From: Mycolicibacterium cosmeticum
GTDB lineage: Bacteria; Actinomycetota; Actinomycetes; Mycobacteriales; Mycobacteriaceae
Assembly: GCA_016197365.1 (NCBI GenBank)
Contig: JACPVS010000020.1
Span: forward strand, 54,400 to 118,399
Direction: 5' to 3'
Length of the DNA stretch: 64,000 bases
Position 1 is the stretch's first letter. Each line of letters starts with the position of its first letter. A program made the position numbers and the translations under genes. Of this stretch, positions 43,428-51,467 are shown one piece after another. The notes under the pieces were generated by a model. The model saw nothing but the letters and a program-made list of their open reading frames with translations. It searched no databases and had not been told where the DNA came from.

Positions 43428-44516
43428 TCAGGCGATCGCCGGCTGCCTGGCGGCTTGGCTCTCCATCTGCTTGAACAGATCGGTGTAGTACGACAGGCAT
43501 TCGTCGGTGGCCTGCTCGGTGGTGAACAGCGGCCGGTAGCCCAGGTCGCGCTCGGCCTTGGCCACCGAGAAGTAGTTGTTCAGGTAAAGCCGTTCCACGG
43601 CAAGGGGTTCGATCAACGGCTCGGGGATGCCGAATTTGAAGTGCAGCCATTGCCACGCCATCATCGCCTTGTGCACCAACCGGCCCGACACCCGGAAGGT
43701 GGGCAGCGGGCGGCCACAGGCGGCGAGCACCGGACGGGCGAACTCGAACATGTTCAGCGGTTCGGCGTCGTTGATGAAATACGCCTGACCGGGTGCGGTG
43801 CCGCCGGGCACCAGGTGCTGCGCGGCCAGGATGAAACCGTGAATCAGGTTGTGCACGTAAGAGTTGTCGAGCTTGATGTCCTTGTTGCCGACGAGCACCT
43901 TGACGTGTCCGGCGAGCACGTTCTCGAAAACCTTGCGGAACATCGTCTGGTCGCCGCGGCCCCAGATGCCGCTGGGCCGGATGGAACAGGTGAGCATGCC
44001 CTGCTTTCCGTTCTCGGAGAGCACGAACTTCTCGGCCACCACCTTGGTCTCGGTGTACAGGTCGTTGAACCGCTTCGTGTAGGGCATGGTCTCGTCACCG
44101 TTGACGATGTCCTGGCCGCCCATCACCACGCTGTTGGACGCCGTGTAGACGAACCGCTGCACACCGGCGGCCTGCCCGGCGTGCACCAGGTTCTTGGTCC
44201 CCTCCACGTTCACCGAGAAACTGCGTTGCCGGTATTCCTCGGTGACCGAGGCGCCGCCCATCAGGTCGATGATGGCCGCGGTGTGGATGACGGTGTCGAT
44301 GCCGTCCACGGCCTTCGCGACGTCGTCGGTGTTGGTGATGTCACCGATGAGGCTCTGCAGCTTCGGATGCTCGGGCAGCGGAGAGGGCACTCGGTCGAAG
44401 GAGCGCACCTCGTGGCCGCGCTCAAGCAGTGTGGTCACCAGGTTGGCGCCGACGAAGCCGGAGCCCCCGGTCACCAGAACGCGGCCCAGTTCGGTCGTCA
44501 GTGATGCGTCACCCAT
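43428..44516 (-). CDS. 3-beta-hydroxysteroid dehydrogenase/isomerase-type NAD enzyme (Rv1106c-like)
   Basis: 362 residues of the 3-beta-HSD branch of extended SDRs. The Rossmann motif GGSGFVGANLVTTLL is at the start and the catalytic YxxxK is in LYTETKVVAE. In mycobacteria it oxidises cholesterol to cholestenone. ATG 44516 is chosen; a KstR-type palindrome (44531-44544) lies 15 bp upstream, so longer starts that run through it are unlikely. It is directly downstream of xseB, as in Rv1107c-Rv1106c. Confidence 0.93.
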   Translation of the reverse strand: MGDASLTTELGRVLVTGGSGFVGANLVTTLLERGHEVRSFDRVPSPLPEHPKLQSLIGDITNTDDVAKAVDGIDTVIHTAAIIDLMGGASVTEEYRQRSFSVNVEGTKNLVHAGQAAGVQRFVYTASNSVVMGGQDIVNGDETMPYTKRFNDLYTETKVVAEKFVLSENGKQGMLTCSIRPSGIWGRGDQTMFRKVFENVLAGHVKVLVGNKDIKLDNSYVHNLIHGFILAAQHLVPGGTAPGQAYFINDAEPLNMFEFARPVLAACGRPLPTFRVSGRLVHKAMMAWQWLHFKFGIPEPLIEPLAVERLYLNNYFSVAKAERDLGYRPLFTTEQATDECLSYYTDLFKQMESQAARQPAIA

Positions 44517-44530
44517 GTCGAGAGCATAAA

Positions 44531-44544
44531 TGAAACGTGTTCCA
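44531..44544. promoter_or_regulatory. KstR-type operator upstream of 3-beta-HSD
   Basis: TGAAACGTGTTCCA fits the KstR consensus TnnAACnnGTTnnA exactly. It lies between the 3-beta-HSD start (44516) and the end of xseB. It shares the central ten bases AACGTGTTCC plus flanks with the box at 32194, so the two units are probably co-regulated. Confidence 0.7.
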
Positions 44545-44588
44545 GTTTTAAAGTCCGCCATGAAGGTCGGACCCGACTGGTTGCGCAA

Positions 44589-44801
44589 TCAATCTTCGTC
44601 GGCGGCGGTCGAGCCCAGTGCGTCCTCGACCCGTTTGCGCGCGCCGGCCAGGTGCTCTTCGCACCGTTTGGCCAGCTCCTCGCCTCTTTCCCAGAGCTTG
44701 AGCGAGGCATCCAGGTCGAGCCCGCCCTGTTCCAGCGTGCGCACCACCTCGACCAGTTCGTCGCGTGCCTCTTCGTACCCCAATTGACTAATGGGCTTCA
44801 T
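44589..44801 (-). CDS. xseB: Exodeoxyribonuclease VII small subunit
   Basis: 70 residues. ISQLGYEEARDELVEVVRTLEQGGLDLDASLKLWERGEELAKRC shows the conserved XseB helical hairpin, with the signature LDASLKLWERG. It binds several copies per large subunit XseA to form ExoVII, which degrades single-stranded DNA. It overlaps the 3' end of xseA by 14 bp. Its partner here has lost an active-site segment (see xseA). Confidence 0.93.
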   Translation of the reverse strand: MKPISQLGYEEARDELVEVVRTLEQGGLDLDASLKLWERGEELAKRCEEHLAGARKRVEDALGSTAADED

Positions 44802-45951
44802 CTGACCCCTCGCTGATGGTGATGACGGCGCCGTCGGCGACGCGTACCCGCAGCCGGGTGCCCGCCGTGGCGTCGGTGATGGACCGCAGGACAGGCGTCT
44901 GCTCGGTCAGCAGCTGCACCACGGCGTACCCGCGGGCGAGCGTGGCGGCCGGTCCGAGCGTCGACAATCGCGCCGTCAGGTGCTCGAGGCGGTCGCTCTC
45001 GCCCGCCAGCAGTCGGTTGATGTCGCGGCGCGCGGTGGCGCGCGCCCGTGCCACCTCGTCGGCGCGCGCATCCAAGGCCAACAAGGGCTGCGCCAGCACG
45101 GGCCGGGTGCGCAATTGCTCGATGAGGCGCTGCTCGCGGTGCACCCAGTGCCGTAGTGAGTGCGCACCGCGACGGCGCAGATCGCTCACCAAGGCCTGTT
45201 CGGCGGCCGCGTCGGGCACCACCCGCTTGGCGGCATCGGTCGGGGTGGCGGCACGCAGGTCGGCGATGGCCCGGCACAGGGTCTCGTCGGAGAACGGCAG
45301 AAGGTCTTCCACGCTGCCGCCGCCGCGGGCCAGCACGATGACGTCGATGTCCGGGTCGCCGTCCAGCGACTTGAGCTCCTCGACGATCTGAGCGACCGCA
45401 TTCGGGCCCTGTACCGGGGTGTTGCGCACCGCGAACCGCACCGCGGGCCATCGCGCGGTGGCGACTGCGACCACGTCGTGTTCGGCGGCCGAGGCGCGGC
45501 CGGTGATGAGCCCAATGGTGCTGGGCAGGAAAGGAATCGGACGTTTCAGGCGTGGGTCGAACAGACCCTCGGCCTCCAGTAGCCGCCGCAGTCGATCGAT
45601 ACGGGCCAGCAGTTCGCCGATGCCGACGGCGCGAATGTCGGTGACCCGCAGCGAGAACGTGCCGCGACCGGTGTAGAATGCCGGCTTGCCGTAGACGATC
45701 ACCTGGGTGCCCTCGGCAAGTTTCACCGGTGCATTCACCACCAGCTCCCGCGAACAGGTGATGCTCAGCGACATGTCGGCGGCGGGATCGCGCAACACCA
45801 TGAAGACAGTGCCCGAACCGGGGCGCATGGTCAGCTGGGCGATCTGGCCCTCGACCCACACCGTGCCGAGCCGGTCGATCCATTTGGCCACCCGGGTGGC
45901 CACCGCGCGGACCGGCCAGGGGTTCTCCGGTGACTGGCCGGGATCGCTCAC
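44788..45951 (-). CDS. xseA: Exodeoxyribonuclease VII large subunit with internal in-frame deletion
   Basis: 387 residues from GTG 45951, which overlaps the upstream stop by 4 bp. The OB-fold domain (ENPWPVRAVATRVAKWIDRL, VWVEGQIAQL), IGLITGRASAAEHDV and the VIVLARGGGSVEDLLPFSDETLCRAI block are intact. In the family about 23 residues follow (with the motif PVVSAVGHExD) before DLRAATPTDAAK; here RAIA joins DLRAATP directly. In E. coli the His and Asp of GHExD (H238 and D241) are needed for activity. The reading frame is otherwise clean to the C-terminus. Either the enzyme is inactive or the gap is an assembly error. Confidence 0.88.
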   Translation of the reverse strand: MSDPGQSPENPWPVRAVATRVAKWIDRLGTVWVEGQIAQLTMRPGSGTVFMVLRDPAADMSLSITCSRELVVNAPVKLAEGTQVIVYGKPAFYTGRGTFSLRVTDIRAVGIGELLARIDRLRRLLEAEGLFDPRLKRPIPFLPSTIGLITGRASAAEHDVVAVATARWPAVRFAVRNTPVQGPNAVAQIVEELKSLDGDPDIDVIVLARGGGSVEDLLPFSDETLCRAIADLRAATPTDAAKRVVPDAAAEQALVSDLRRRGAHSLRHWVHREQRLIEQLRTRPVLAQPLLALDARADEVARARATARRDINRLLAGESDRLEHLTARLSTLGPAATLARGYAVVQLLTEQTPVLRSITDATAGTRLRVRVADGAVITISEGSDEAH

Positions 45952-46502
45952 TTGGCCGTCGCGCGGGTGATCCTGTTGGCGAGCAGCGTCTGGAACGGGG
46001 CCCGGGCCTTGGTGGTCTCCTCGTAGGCCAGAAGGGACTCCAGGTCGTCGACCTTCAGTGAGGTCAGCCGCGCCCGCAGCTGCGCCAGCGTCAGCGCGTC
46101 GTACCCGAGGTCGGCGACGACGGACGGGGCCGACCCGTTGCTGCTCGGTGTGGTCTTGTCGGCGGCACGTTCGGGCTCGCCTTCGCTGTAGAGGGCGAAG
46201 CGGCCTTCGGTCGCGCGGGTGACCGGGATGTCGATCGGCTCGCCATCGGTGTCGGGCAGGTCCTCGTCGAAGGTCGCCCACTCGGGCTGCTCATCCTTCG
46301 GAGGGAACAGCTCCTCGAGTGTCTCGTCGCCGCGGATCACCAGATCAGCCACGTCCTGCTGCATTTTCATGACCAGATGAGCGACCTGACTGGCCACCGT
46401 CATCGGGTACGCGAGGATGGTCTGCGGGAGCTTGCGGGTCTCATCCAGGGCGGTCACCGCTACACCCACCAGCAGTCGGACCCCGTACGGTGCTGTCGAC
46501 AT
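45948..46502 (-). CDS. Lipid-droplet-associated-type protein (Rv1109c-like)
   Basis: 184 residues from ATG 46502. The N-terminus has an amphipathic/hydrophobic stretch (YGVRLLVGVAVTALDETRKLPQTILAYPMTVASQVAHLVMKMQQDVADL), an acidic middle (LEELFPPKDEQPEW) and a short C-terminal helical domain (YDALTLAQLRARLTSLKVDDL) that resembles a SAP-like or HeH helix pair. Mycobacterial homologues are listed as lipid-droplet-associated. Coupled to xseA by a GTGA overlap and divergent from ispH. Confidence 0.82.
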   Translation of the reverse strand: MSTAPYGVRLLVGVAVTALDETRKLPQTILAYPMTVASQVAHLVMKMQQDVADLVIRGDETLEELFPPKDEQPEWATFDEDLPDTDGEPIDIPVTRATEGRFALYSEGEPERAADKTTPSSNGSAPSVVADLGYDALTLAQLRARLTSLKVDDLESLLAYEETTKARAPFQTLLANRITRATAK

Positions 46503-46555
46503 GGGTGTCAGCCTACGGCTGGCCCGGTACGGGGGCGGGTCAGTACCCTGAAGGA

Positions 46556-47557
46556 ATGCCGCCAACAGTCAATATGGGTATTCCGGGCGCCACGAGTTCG
46601 GTGACCTCGGGCGTGGCCGGCAAACGTGTGCTCCTGGCTGAACCGCGCGGTTACTGCGCAGGCGTGGACCGTGCCGTCGAAACCGTCGAACGGGCGCTGG
46701 AAAAGCACGGCGCGCCGATCTACGTACGGCACGAGATCGTGCACAACCGCTACGTCGTCGACACGCTGGCCAAGGCGGGTGCCATTTTCGTCGAGCAGAC
46801 CGACGAGGTGCCCGAAGGCGCCATCGTGGTGTTCTCCGCGCACGGTGTAGCGCCGACCGTCCACGTCGAGGCCGCCGCCCGCAATCTGAAGACCATCGAC
46901 GCCACCTGCCCGCTGGTGACCAAGGTGCACAACGAGGCCAAACGGTTCGCCCGCGATGACTACGACATCCTGCTGGTCGGTCACGAAGGCCACGAAGAGG
47001 TCGTCGGCACCGCTGGAGAGGCTCCCGACCATGTGCAGGTGGTCGACAATCCCGACGCGGTCGACAAAGTCACCGTGCGCGACCCCAACAAGGTCATCTG
47101 GCTGTCCCAGACCACACTGAGCGTCGACGAGACCATGGAGACGGTGCGCCGCCTGCGGGAGAAGTTCCCGACGCTGCAGGATCCGCCCAGCGACGACATC
47201 TGCTACGCCACCCAGAACCGCCAGGTCGCGGTCAAGGCGATGGCCCCCGAATGTGAGCTCGTGATCGTCGTCGGGTCGAAGAACTCGTCGAACTCGGTGC
47301 GCCTGGTCGAGGTGGCACTGAACGCCGGGTCGCAGAACGCTTACCTGGTGGACTACGCCGACGACATCGATCCGGCGTGGTTCTCCGGTGTGACGACCAT
47401 CGGTGTGACGTCCGGCGCGTCGGTACCTGAGATCCTGGTTCGTGGCGTGCTGGACCGGTTGGCCGAATACGGCTACGGCACCGTGCAGCCGGTCACCACC
47501 GCGAACGAGACGCTGGTGTTCACGCTGCCGCGGGAGATCCGTCCGCCGCGTTCGTAG
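46556..47557 (+). CDS. ispH: 4-hydroxy-3-methylbut-2-enyl diphosphate reductase
   Basis: 333 residues; last step of the MEP pathway, making IPP and DMAPP. The three Cys ligands of the Fe-S cluster are in EPRGYCAGVDRAVE, DATCPLVTKVH and DDICYATQNRQ, and SAHGVAP supplies the substrate His. ATG 46556 follows AAGGA. The isoprenoids feed the Z-FPP synthase at 12841. Equals Rv1110 (LytB2). Confidence 0.96.
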   Translation: MPPTVNMGIPGATSSVTSGVAGKRVLLAEPRGYCAGVDRAVETVERALEKHGAPIYVRHEIVHNRYVVDTLAKAGAIFVEQTDEVPEGAIVVFSAHGVAPTVHVEAAARNLKTIDATCPLVTKVHNEAKRFARDDYDILLVGHEGHEEVVGTAGEAPDHVQVVDNPDAVDKVTVRDPNKVIWLSQTTLSVDETMETVRRLREKFPTLQDPPSDDICYATQNRQVAVKAMAPECELVIVVGSKNSSNSVRLVEVALNAGSQNAYLVDYADDIDPAWFSGVTTIGVTSGASVPEILVRGVLDRLAEYGYGTVQPVTTANETLVFTLPREIRPPRS

Positions 47558-47564
47558 CGGTCTT

Positions 47565-48638
47565 CTAGCGGTCGCCGTCCCAGTCGTCGTCATCGCGACG
47601 GTGTGAGGTGCGCGGTCGCGGGTCCTCGTCGCTGCTGCGGTATCGAACCCGCGACACCGGATGGTGGTTGGAGGCGGCCGGTGGGCGCTGCCGCTCGTCG
47701 TACCGCGCATCCCGCGGTTCGCGGCCGTAGCGCTCGTAGGCGTCCTGGACTTCGGGGCGGCGTGGCCGCTCGTAGTAGTCGGTCGGCTCGTAAGGGTTCG
47801 GCGCGCTGCGGCGCGGCTCTCGGCTCGGCGGACGGGGACGACGTGGCTGGCGGGCCGGATCGACCGGCGGCTCACCTTCACGGCGGCTGCGTGCCGGACG
47901 CTCGCGTGCGGCCATTCGTTCGCGGCGGTCGGCGGCGGCCGCCGAGGCGGCGATGTCGTTTTCCGGCGGCCGGGTGTGCCGTGACCGCGACGGTTCGGCA
48001 GGGCGTCCGTTACGTCGGGACGACGACGAGCCATCCCGGGCCGGCCTGCGAGTGGAGCTGCGGCGGGGCGGGGCTTCGTCGGCCTGTTCGGCGTCATCGG
48101 TGACCGAGGTCTGCGCGAAGCGCCGGGCCACCCGACGTGCGGGAGCGTCCGACGCGGCCGCGGTGACGATGTGCGTGGCCGGCTTGTCCGGCCACAGGCT
48201 CTTGTTCGATGCGTGGAGGTACCAGCGCACAATCCCGACGATCAGTACGGCCGCCGAGGTGAAGAACATCAGCGGGAACCGCTCGATCAGCGGATAGCCG
48301 CAGTTGATCAGGATGTCCTTGATGCCGCCGATCTCCGCACTGTGGAAGAGGAAGTAGGCGCTCGGCACGGCGACGAAGAGAATGAGCGGCGGTTGGATGA
48401 CGGCGGTGAACACCGAGGACTGGCGGACCGCCAGCACGGCCAGCAGGCAACCCAGCACGTAGCACGTCGCGAACACCGCGCCGAGCTCCTTGTTACCGGT
48501 ACCGGCGTCGAAGGCGATACCGATGGCGGTGAAGATCACCGCAATCACCACGGCGCTCCACCACGGCAACCCCGGAACGCGGGGGAGCGCGGAGCGGTCA
48601 ACCACCGCATCCGTCGGCTCTGCGGGCTGATCTGACAC
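47565..48638 (-). CDS. Membrane protein with Arg/Pro-rich C-terminus (Rv1111c-like, DUF6542)
   Basis: 357 residues. Four membrane helices occupy residues ~25-165 (WWSAVVIAVIFTAIGIAFDAG first). A ~190-residue tail follows that is very rich in Arg, Pro and Ser (SSSRRNGRPAEPSRSRH), likely disordered and cytoplasmic. It converges with ispH with an 8-bp gap. Function unknown; conserved between ispH and ychF. Confidence 0.82.
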   Translation of the reverse strand: MSDQPAEPTDAVVDRSALPRVPGLPWWSAVVIAVIFTAIGIAFDAGTGNKELGAVFATCYVLGCLLAVLAVRQSSVFTAVIQPPLILFVAVPSAYFLFHSAEIGGIKDILINCGYPLIERFPLMFFTSAAVLIVGIVRWYLHASNKSLWPDKPATHIVTAAASDAPARRVARRFAQTSVTDDAEQADEAPPRRSSTRRPARDGSSSSRRNGRPAEPSRSRHTRPPENDIAASAAAADRRERMAARERPARSRREGEPPVDPARQPRRPRPPSREPRRSAPNPYEPTDYYERPRRPEVQDAYERYGREPRDARYDERQRPPAASNHHPVSRVRYRSSDEDPRPRTSHRRDDDDWDGDR

Positions 48639-48682
48639 ATGTTGACCGTACCGGCTCAGGCTGGCGGCGTGCGGCCAGCACG

Positions 48683-48718
48683 CTGTGGCGAGCCGCTCAT
48701 AGGTTCTGTGGCGAGCCG
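48683..48718. repeat. 13-bp direct repeat upstream of ychF
   Basis: CTGTGGCGAGCCG occurs at 48683-48695 and 48706-48718 (period 23 bp) in the gap between the divergent Rv1111c-like gene and ychF. It may be a regulator site or a small duplication. Confidence 0.5.
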
Positions 48719-48749
48719 CATACCGTTCATCTCCTAGACTCTGGAGTCC

Positions 48750-49847
48750 GTGAGCTTGAACCTGGGAATCGTCGGTCTACCGAACGTGGGAAAGTCGACG
48801 CTGTTCAATGCGTTGACCCGCAATGACGTGCTGGCCGCCAACTACCCGTTCGCGACAATCGAACCGAACGAAGGCGTCGTCGCGCTGCCCGACCCGCGGT
48901 TGGACGCGTTGGCCAAGGTGTTCGGCTCCGAGAAGATCGTGCCGGCGCCGGTGACCTTCGTCGACATCGCCGGCATCGTCAAAGGCGCCTCTGAGGGCGC
49001 CGGGCTGGGCAACAAGTTCCTGGCCAACATCCGCGAGTGCGACGCCATCTGCCAGGTGGTCCGGGCGTTCGCCGACGACGATGTGATCCATGTCGACGGC
49101 CGGGTGGATCCGCGCTCGGACATCGAGGTCATCGAGACGGAGCTGATCCTGGCCGATATGCAGACGCTGGAGAAGGCGCTGCCGCGGCTGGAGAAGGAAG
49201 CGCGCACCAACAAGGATCGCAAGCCGGTGTACGAGGCCGCGGTGGCCGCCTCGGCAGTGCTGGATTCGGGCAAGACGCTCTTCTCGGCCGGTTCCGACGT
49301 GTCGCTGTTGCGCGAGCTGAACCTGATGACCACCAAGCCGTTCCTGTACGTGTTCAACGCCGACGAGGCGGTGCTGACCGATGCGGCCAAGCAGGCCGAG
49401 CTTCGCGAGTTGGTCGCCCCGGCCGACGCGGTGTTCCTGGACGCCAAGATCGAGTCGGAACTGATCGAGCTCGACGAGGAGTCGGCCGCTGAGCTGCTGG
49501 AGTCGATCGGTCAGACCGAGCGCGGCCTGGATGCGTTGGCGCGGGCCGGTTTTCACACCCTGAACCTGCAGACCTACCTGACCGCCGGGCCGAAAGAGGC
49601 CCGCGCGTGGACGATTCACCGCGGGGACACCGCGCCCAAGGCGGCCGGGGTGATCCACACCGACTTCGAGAAGGGCTTCATCAAGGCCGAGATCGTGTCC
49701 TTCGACGACCTCGTCGAGGCCGGCTCGATGGCCGCGGCGAAATCTGCCGGGAAGGTCCGGATCGAAGGCAAGGATTACGTGATGGCCGACGGGGATGTCG
49801 TGGAGTTCCGCTTTCAAGCAACGTCTGGCCAGCAGAAGAAGGCATAG
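48750..49847 (+). CDS. ychF: Redox-regulated ATPase YchF, C-terminus altered by prophage insertion
   Basis: 365 residues of the Obg-related P-loop ATPase family. Walker A GLPNVGKST is at residues 9-17, the NxxE-type base-recognition motif is in LYVFNADEA, and the TGS-like C-terminal domain (AWTIHRGDTAPKAAGVIHTDFEKGFIKAEI) is complete to DGDVVEFRF. The native family ending FRFNV* is replaced here by FRF plus ten residues ending QKKA, coded by the integrated element. The original last codons lie at 60393-60416. Start GTG 48750. Confidence 0.94.
   Translation: MSLNLGIVGLPNVGKSTLFNALTRNDVLAANYPFATIEPNEGVVALPDPRLDALAKVFGSEKIVPAPVTFVDIAGIVKGASEGAGLGNKFLANIRECDAICQVVRAFADDDVIHVDGRVDPRSDIEVIETELILADMQTLEKALPRLEKEARTNKDRKPVYEAAVAASAVLDSGKTLFSAGSDVSLLRELNLMTTKPFLYVFNADEAVLTDAAKQAELRELVAPADAVFLDAKIESELIELDEESAAELLESIGQTERGLDALARAGFHTLNLQTYLTAGPKEARAWTIHRGDTAPKAAGVIHTDFEKGFIKAEIVSFDDLVEAGSMAAAKSAGKVRIEGKDYVMADGDVVEFRFQATSGQQKKA
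49800..49813. other. attL core in the 3' end of ychF
   Basis: GTGGAGTTCCGCTT is identical to 60393-60406. To its left is ychF coding sequence, to its right element DNA (TCAAGCAACG). Joining the left flank, one core and the right flank of attR gives codons for DVVEFRFNV and a stop, the conserved YchF ending. Confidence 0.88.
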
Positions 49848-49937
49848 TCGACTGACCCTCCGTAATCCGTGTGAGCTTGTCGTATCCCCTTGCTACAGTC
49901 CCGTGCCGTAGGCGCAATTGACGGAGGGGAATTCTGA

Positions 49938-49982
49938 ATGGAAGTTCTCGCTGTGTCTACGAGCAAGGTGAGAGCGCGGTGA
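49938..49982 (+). CDS. Candidate 14-codon leader peptide
   Basis: An ATG at 49938 with a strong GGAGGGG eight bases upstream opens a 14-residue frame (MEVLAVSTSKVRAR). Its stop overlaps an ATG, and the Ymh-like gene starts 7 nt later. The order suggests translational coupling or a leader; coding status is inferred only from the ribosome binding site. Confidence 0.35.
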   Translation: MEVLAVSTSKVRAR

Positions 49983-49988
49983 TGGAGC

Positions 49989-50750
49989 ATGAGCGGTGAC
50001 CAAGAGAAGAGTGCGTCACCCGGCCCTGGGGCACCTCAGGGGATGGACTCAGAATGGGCCGTTCAGCAGTGCAACGAATGGCTTCGACTGCATGAGCGGG
50101 TTCCAATTCCGGAAGCCGAGCGCGAGCGGCATGGGCCAAAAGGGCGGGTAAGGGGCTCCCTAGCCGAGCGAGCAAAGATCGCGCATCGCGTTCACCTGGT
50201 TGCTGAGGTCGTCTGGGACAAATGGAACGACCGCTGGAGCTTGAGTGCACCTTTGGTACGGAAGTTGATCTTTGAATTGGAAGAGGGGATTGAGGTTCGT
50301 GAGCGTCTCGGGTTGTCGCCGTCGGGGCCAGCTTTAGCAGCCGACGCCCTTCACCCTTGGATTTGGGAAGCTGCCCGGCCACATTGGGAGGGCGGCAACT
50401 ACGACGCTGCGGTCTGGGCTGCAGCGATCAATGTCAATACTCAATTGAAGACTAAGGCTCGACGCCCCGACCTGGGCGAGTCCAACTTGGTCGAGGCTGC
50501 GTTTGGCATCTCTCCTCCCGAGGAAGGAAAAGTGCGTCTTCGCCTATGTGACGAGACGAATCCGGCCCTGTTTAAGGATCGGCATCTGGGTGCTTTGTCT
50601 TTAGGGCGAGGGCTATTCTCTGGTGTCCGAAACCCACTCAATCATGTTGGAGCCGGTGATCTGACCGAACAAGAGGCGCTGGAGACTTTGGCAGCGTGGA
50701 GCCTTTTTGCGCGATGGGTCGCGCAAGCAAAGGCCGTAACCATCGGGTGA
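49989..50750 (+). CDS. TIGR02391/Ymh-like HEPN-type protein
   Basis: 253 residues. The C-terminal half matches the Hypoth_Ymh pattern: HPWIWEAARPHWEGGNYDAAVWAAAINVN, then LVEAAFG, then LFSGVRNPLNHV. RNPLNH fits the Rx4-6H ribonuclease motif of HEPN domains. HEPN proteins of this sort are frequent in phage-encoded or island-encoded defence and toxin modules. ATG 49989 has GGAG at a good distance. It is the first gene at the attL end, transcribed away from ychF, and apart from the structural operon. Function inferred. Confidence 0.65.
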   Translation: MSGDQEKSASPGPGAPQGMDSEWAVQQCNEWLRLHERVPIPEAERERHGPKGRVRGSLAERAKIAHRVHLVAEVVWDKWNDRWSLSAPLVRKLIFELEEGIEVRERLGLSPSGPALAADALHPWIWEAARPHWEGGNYDAAVWAAAINVNTQLKTKARRPDLGESNLVEAAFGISPPEEGKVRLRLCDETNPALFKDRHLGALSLGRGLFSGVRNPLNHVGAGDLTEQEALETLAAWSLFARWVAQAKAVTIG

Positions 50751-50831
50751 CACGCTGCGTCACCGAGTGGAATTCCGCTGCCGAACTTATGCCATTCCGC
50801 GAGTCGGAGGTATCCGAACAGATACCTGGCA

Positions 50832-51467
50832 CTACTGGTCTTGAATGCGGGAGATCGTCGAAAACGGCGAACCTCCCCGTTCTGCTGCATAGCGGATGCG
50901 GGTGCCGTGGAACCAATGTGGATTGATCCTGCTTCGTTTCAGCTTGCCCGATGAGCGGCGTGCCCAGCGGACGCCCCTGGCGTCACGAAAGACGATTTCG
51001 ATCCCGAAGTACAGTGTCACGTCCGGGATACCAGGTAGGGGACCCATGCTGTGGCCGTCAAGCAGATGCGGCCCAGGAGGCAGCATTCTTAGCGCCGAAG
51101 GCGTGTAATCCGGATGGAATCCTGGCTCATGCCCTTCACCCTGAATTCGTTGACCGATCAAGGCGATCTCTAGTAGTTCCCACCGCATGAATCGATAGAA
51201 CATGCGGTGCTTTAGGCCTGTCTGAAGGTAGTTGGAGACAGGGGGGAGATAGACGAAGATGTCGTAGACGGGGAGTCCGGACCCGTTCCCGAGGCAAACA
51301 TCCGCTGAATCGCCCTTGCGAGCCAGCCAAGCGTAGATCTGGCTAGCTTGATCCGTGCGCCAATGTTGCCACCCCTGATAGACGACGAACATCAACGTGA
51401 GGGCTGTAGCTAGCCCCCCGACCCACGTAGCGATGTCGCCCCACACCACTGCACTTGGACAAAACAT
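50832..51467 (-). CDS. Hypothetical protein with N-terminal membrane helix
   Basis: 211 residues. One membrane segment near residues 10-32 (GDIATWVGGLATALTLMFVVYQGW) precedes a soluble domain with aromatic-rich segments (HRMFYRFMRWELLEIALIG) and a basic tail. No family recognised. It converges with the Ymh-like gene and lies outside the structural operon (after its terminator), so it is probably an accessory gene with its own promoter. Superinfection exclusion or defence is possible but unproven. Confidence 0.6.
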   Translation of the reverse strand: MFCPSAVVWGDIATWVGGLATALTLMFVVYQGWQHWRTDQASQIYAWLARKGDSADVCLGNGSGLPVYDIFVYLPPVSNYLQTGLKHRMFYRFMRWELLEIALIGQRIQGEGHEPGFHPDYTPSALRMLPPGPHLLDGHSMGPLPGIPDVTLYFGIEIVFRDARGVRWARRSSGKLKRSRINPHWFHGTRIRYAAERGGSPFSTISRIQDQ

